From a virus, in IMG/VR virus record IMGVR_UViG_3300035188_000491, positions 1-37,740 of that record: DNA of 37,740 bases. One strand, 5' to 3'. Both the position numbers and the translations under genes were made by a program. The notes under the pieces were generated by a model, which saw only the letters and a list, made by a program, of their open reading frames with translations, had not been told where the DNA came from and made no database searches. Positions 36,555 to 37,740 of the stretch are shown one piece after another (positions within the stretch are counted from its first letter, which is position 1; each line of letters begins with the position of its first letter).

Positions 36555-36992
36555 ATGACCACACAAGAAACCATCACAAAAGCGGGGCTTTGCAACCTGC
36601 TCCGTAAATTCGTCGCGCAACGCTCCGGCCTGGACTGGCGCAATTATGGGAACGATGCGGCGGGAATGCGTGCATTGCGTTCCGATAGAAACCAGATCCT
36701 GCGACACGGCCGCGACGCCCGCGCGCTGCTTTCGTTCGTCGAAAACTGGTCATCGATCCCCGTTGACTATCTCCTGACGGAGTTATCGGACGGGAAGCGG
36801 CTTTCGTTCGATCCTGCGCGCAACGCTATCGACTACTGCGCGGGGCAATATTTCCCGACTGAATACCGTGCGGCTGTTTGTCGTGCGCTTTCGTCTGCGC
36901 TTTGGCGTTATCACGTCAATCTTGGCACGTCCGACGTGCGCGCTTGGGCGGTCGAAACCTTTGGCCGTGGGATCGCTTCGCGTTGGTTCTGA
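36555..36992 (+). CDS. Hypothetical protein
   Basis: It has 145 residues, helical: KAGLCNLLRKFVAQRSGLDW, NYGNDAAGMRALRSDRNQIL, then HGRDARALLSFVENW and a cysteine-containing C-terminal half (YCAGQYFPTEYRAAVCRALS). The motif W-R-N-Y-G followed by an R-x-D-x-R helix recurs in environmental phages, as I recall, without known function. No Shine-Dalgarno; A-rich leader. Confidence 0.65.
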   Translation: MTTQETITKAGLCNLLRKFVAQRSGLDWRNYGNDAAGMRALRSDRNQILRHGRDARALLSFVENWSSIPVDYLLTELSDGKRLSFDPARNAIDYCAGQYFPTEYRAAVCRALSSALWRYHVNLGTSDVRAWAVETFGRGIASRWF

Positions 36993-37025
36993 GCCTGTCC
37001 AATTCACGAACAACAAAAACGACCT

Positions 37026-37262
37026 ATGCAAACACGATACAGTCTTCACGATACGTTCAACGATTACATCATCTCCCGCCACCGTACCCTCGAAGCTGCG
37101 GTGAAAGCCGATCTTTCCCACGCTCGGGCGGTGCGGCGGCGCAACGGTCCGACGTCATACATCCCCACTGAAATCCGGTGTGATGGGCGTCGACTGAACG
37201 ACGATCAGATGGAATCCGCGCAGGGGATCAGCCTGTGGATCCAGACTGGGGGTATCCGATGA
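37026..37262 (+). CDS. Small hypothetical protein
   Basis: It has 78 residues. The N-terminal half is basic (YIISRHRTLEAAVKADLSHA, RAVRRRNG), the end polar (DDQMESAQGISLWIQTGGIR). Not recognised. The stop overlaps the next ATG (ATGA). An A-rich leader replaces a Shine-Dalgarno. Confidence 0.6.
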   Translation: MQTRYSLHDTFNDYIISRHRTLEAAVKADLSHARAVRRRNGPTSYIPTEIRCDGRRLNDDQMESAQGISLWIQTGGIR

Positions 37263-37351
37263 CCGACCTTTTCCGCGCCGCCGGCTGGCTGCTCCTTGGT
37301 GCCCTTTGCGTTGCGGCCATGTTCGTCATCGCCCTTGCCGACCTAGCCTAG
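37259..37351 (+). CDS. Tiny membrane protein
   Basis: It has 30 residues (MTDLFRAAGWLLLGALCVAA then MFVIALADLA), one membrane segment. It overlaps the preceding stop by ATGA and is followed by a strong terminator, so it closes the rightward operon. Too short to assign. Confidence 0.55.
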   Translation: MTDLFRAAGWLLLGALCVAAMFVIALADLA

Positions 37352-37369
37352 CCTTCCCGTTTCCATCGC

Positions 37370-37402
37370 GCCCCGTAGGTTCACGCCTGCGGGGCTTTTT
37401 GT
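37370..37402 (+). terminator. Intrinsic terminator of the rightward operon
   Basis: GCCCCGTAGG (37370-37379) pairs with CCTGCGGGGC (37386-37395), one G-U pair, and is followed directly by TTTTTGTTT. It lies 19 bases after the last rightward stop codon. Confidence 0.88.
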
Positions 37403-37740
37403 TTCCTAGCGGGCCATGGATCCCCTTCCCGTTCGCCCCCCGCCCGCTTCCCCCTTCGCCCTTCGCCCTTCGCCCCCCGCGTCCAGGTCGCGCCCCCATC
37501 GAACGCTCGATGTCCTACCCCTCCACCCTCGCGCCAGGATCTCCCGCCCGCCCATACCCCATACGGAATTCGGAATTCGGAAATTAGAAATGCTAATGCC
37601 GTGGCACCGGATGATGGAGCGGGATCGAGTGGGCCAAAGATGGTGCGGGATGGAGCGGTTGGATGGAGCGGTTTTTGATCCCCCGTTTCCAGCCCCGCGG
37701 ACCCCGCCTACCGTCCTTCCACCCTTCCCCCCCCCACCGA
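37403..37740. other. Gene-free right end with short repeats
   Basis: 338 bases without a convincing gene. Contents: CCCTTCG three times in tandem (37452-37472), GGAATTC twice in tandem (37565-37578), then GATGGAGCGG at 37613, 37649 and 37662 with a one-mismatch copy at 37639, followed by a T run. The last 21 bases resemble bases 1-21. The GATGGAGCGG cluster could be a binding site for replication or packaging, or the low-complexity edge of an assembly. Confidence 0.55.
37613..37671. repeat. GATGGAGCGG direct-repeat cluster
   Basis: Three exact copies (37613-37622, 37649-37658, 37662-37671) and one copy with a single mismatch (GATGGTGCGG, 37639-37648). Same orientation, uneven spacing (26, 10, 13 bases). 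Followed by GTTTTTGATCC. Iteron-like, but the copy number is low. Confidence 0.6.

Noticed and set aside
1-37740. tRNA or other stable RNA genes
   Set aside because: No cloverleaf or rRNA-like stretch was noticed by eye; a dedicated search could still find one.

Overview
The window looks like a complete or nearly complete genome of a short-tailed bacteriophage (podovirus type) of about 38 kb. It carries small and large terminase, a large portal, a scaffold, an N4-gp56-like major capsid protein, and a T7-like tail and internal-core block (gp11/gp12/gp13-type genes followed by long helical internal virion proteins). No integrase, excisionase, CI-type repressor, tRNA, DNA polymerase or RNA polymerase was recognised, so it is probably virulent and relies on host polymerases. 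The host cannot be read from the sequence. The small-protein families in the left half (TPRTDA/RIKRLEEA, DGGPAFP, AAW-repeat) are types I associate with environmental phages and prophages; any guess at a phylum would be weak inference.

Layout. Almost everything from 35.9 kb down to 0.8 kb reads leftward on the minus strand as tightly packed genes, most joined by ATGA or GTGA overlaps. From right to left this gives: packaging (terS, terL, portal; 35.9-31.9 kb); small head genes, scaffold and capsid (31.9-28.9 kb); head-completion and appendage genes with two holin-like proteins and a lipoprotein (28.9-25.4 kb); tail-fibre-like genes (25.3-21.6 kb); T7-like tail tube and nozzle and internal virion proteins (21.6-11.9 kb); a recombination module with an HTH protein, a RecT-like annealase, a RecE-like nuclease and a DUF669-type ssDNA-binding protein (11.9-9.1 kb); an SF2 helicase and a RuvC-like resolvase (9.0-7.3 kb); an array of very small cassette-like genes (7.3-3.9 kb); small regulators (3.9-2.6 kb); and an AEP-type primase fused to a RecA-fold helicase (2.6-0.8 kb). 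A short rightward operon of five small genes (36.0-37.35 kb) starts at a TTGACA promoter divergent from terS and ends at a strong terminator. A further rightward gene (313-924) meets the primase-helicase gene tail to tail. Both ends of the window are GC-rich non-coding sequence.

How it fits together. Primase-helicase, SSB-like protein, RecE/RecT pair, helicase and resolvase form a recombination-dependent replication set. The structural genes form a podovirus particle with an ejection core. The most unusual features are: (i) an octamer GTAGGCCA present 12 times, in several reading frames, whose orientation flips near 14-18 kb in the way a Chi-like site would for a linear molecule; (ii) the cassette array, whose genes share a junction box holding stop codon, Shine-Dalgarno and GTG start; (iii) a small protein that appears to join a sigma-region-4-like helix-turn-helix to an RNA polymerase alpha-CTD-like domain; and (iv) a strand-composition anomaly confined to the packaging genes.
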